20,623 nucleotides of DNA. It comes from a virus. The stretch lies in IMG/VR virus record IMGVR_UViG_3300033141_003971, positions 1-20,623 of that record; one strand, 5' to 3'. Below, in pieces: positions 20,608 through 20,623 of this stretch; position 1 is the stretch's first letter; each line of letters opens with the position of its first letter. The position numbers were made by a program, and so were the translations under genes. The notes under the pieces are model-generated. The model was not told the origin of the DNA and ran no database searches. It worked only from the letters and a program-made list of their open reading frames with translations.

Positions 20608-20623
20608 GCGGCGGCGCTTGGAG
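20533..20623. other. Cluster of strong alternative hairpins at right end
   Basis: An 11-bp perfect stem pairs 20589-20599 (CAAGCGCCGCC) with 20610-20620 (GGCGGCGCTTG) around a 10-nt loop. A 10-bp inverted repeat pairs 20533-20542 (CTCCAAGCGC) with 20614-20623, using part of the same sequence, so the two compete. Between them, AGGGGGG (20554-20560) pairs with CCCCCCT (20574-20580). No T-run is visible before the window ends. A terminator of the neighbouring module, or part of an origin or packaging site, are options. Confidence 0.65.

Noticed and set aside
1-20623. tRNA genes, CRISPR arrays, insertion sequences, attachment sites
   Set aside because: I saw no cloverleaf-like T-loop motif, no regularly spaced repeats, no transposase and no integrase or core-type duplicated site; the 35-bp repeat fits a local junction duplication better than an att site.

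Overview
The window is a densely packed virion-morphogenesis module from a tailed bacteriophage or prophage. Every well-supported gene lies on the minus strand, so transcription runs from the right end toward base 1. The DNA is GC-rich (about two-thirds G+C by eye), stop/start overlaps of the ATGA, TGATG and GTGA kind are frequent, Shine-Dalgarno (SD) sequences are strong, and many starts are GTG or TTG. This points to a phage of a high-GC bacterium. No integrase, repressor, replication, holin or tRNA gene is visible, so I cannot say whether it is lytic or integrated, or name the host.

Layout in transcription order. (1) 20623-19954 is about 670 bases with no convincing minus-strand gene. It holds G- and C-tract low-complexity DNA, hairpins, a weak plus-strand small ORF, and a promoter just before the first gene. 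(2) DNA packaging: a putative small terminase, the large terminase, a beta-class DNA methyltransferase bracketed by a 35-bp direct repeat, the portal, and a 42-residue Cys-containing peptide. (3) Capsid: a near-consensus sigma70-type promoter at 15147-15118, a structured leader with a possible 19-codon leader peptide, the scaffold and the major capsid protein. (4) Accessory virion proteins at 12719-9247: two small structural-type proteins, a membrane-anchored protein behind a large double hairpin, a small beta protein, and a DUF2341 plus LamG-like lectin. (5) Connector and short tail: three consecutive adaptor-fold proteins (the first with an Ig-like N-terminal domain), a small helical protein, a large beta-propeller nozzle with an inserted lectin-like domain, and a fibre-type protein. 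(6) Genome ejection: two probable internal virion proteins, a Cys/His CHAP-NlpC-like peptidoglycan hydrolase, and the start of a further internal protein that runs off the left edge.

There is no tape-measure, tail-tube or sheath gene. Adaptor, nozzle and ejection proteins are present, so the particle is best read as podovirus-like (short tail), resembling the adaptor/nozzle arrangement of phage SU10 and its relatives. The most unusual points are the methyltransferase inserted through a duplicated stop/SD/start cassette, the leader RNA structures in front of the scaffold and capsid genes, a G10 tract in a lectin gene whose LamG part has clearly lower GC, the tandem set of three adaptor-fold proteins, the membrane-anchored protein in a virion operon, and the structured noncoding DNA upstream of the terminase. 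All assignments come from reading motifs and context; no database search was run.
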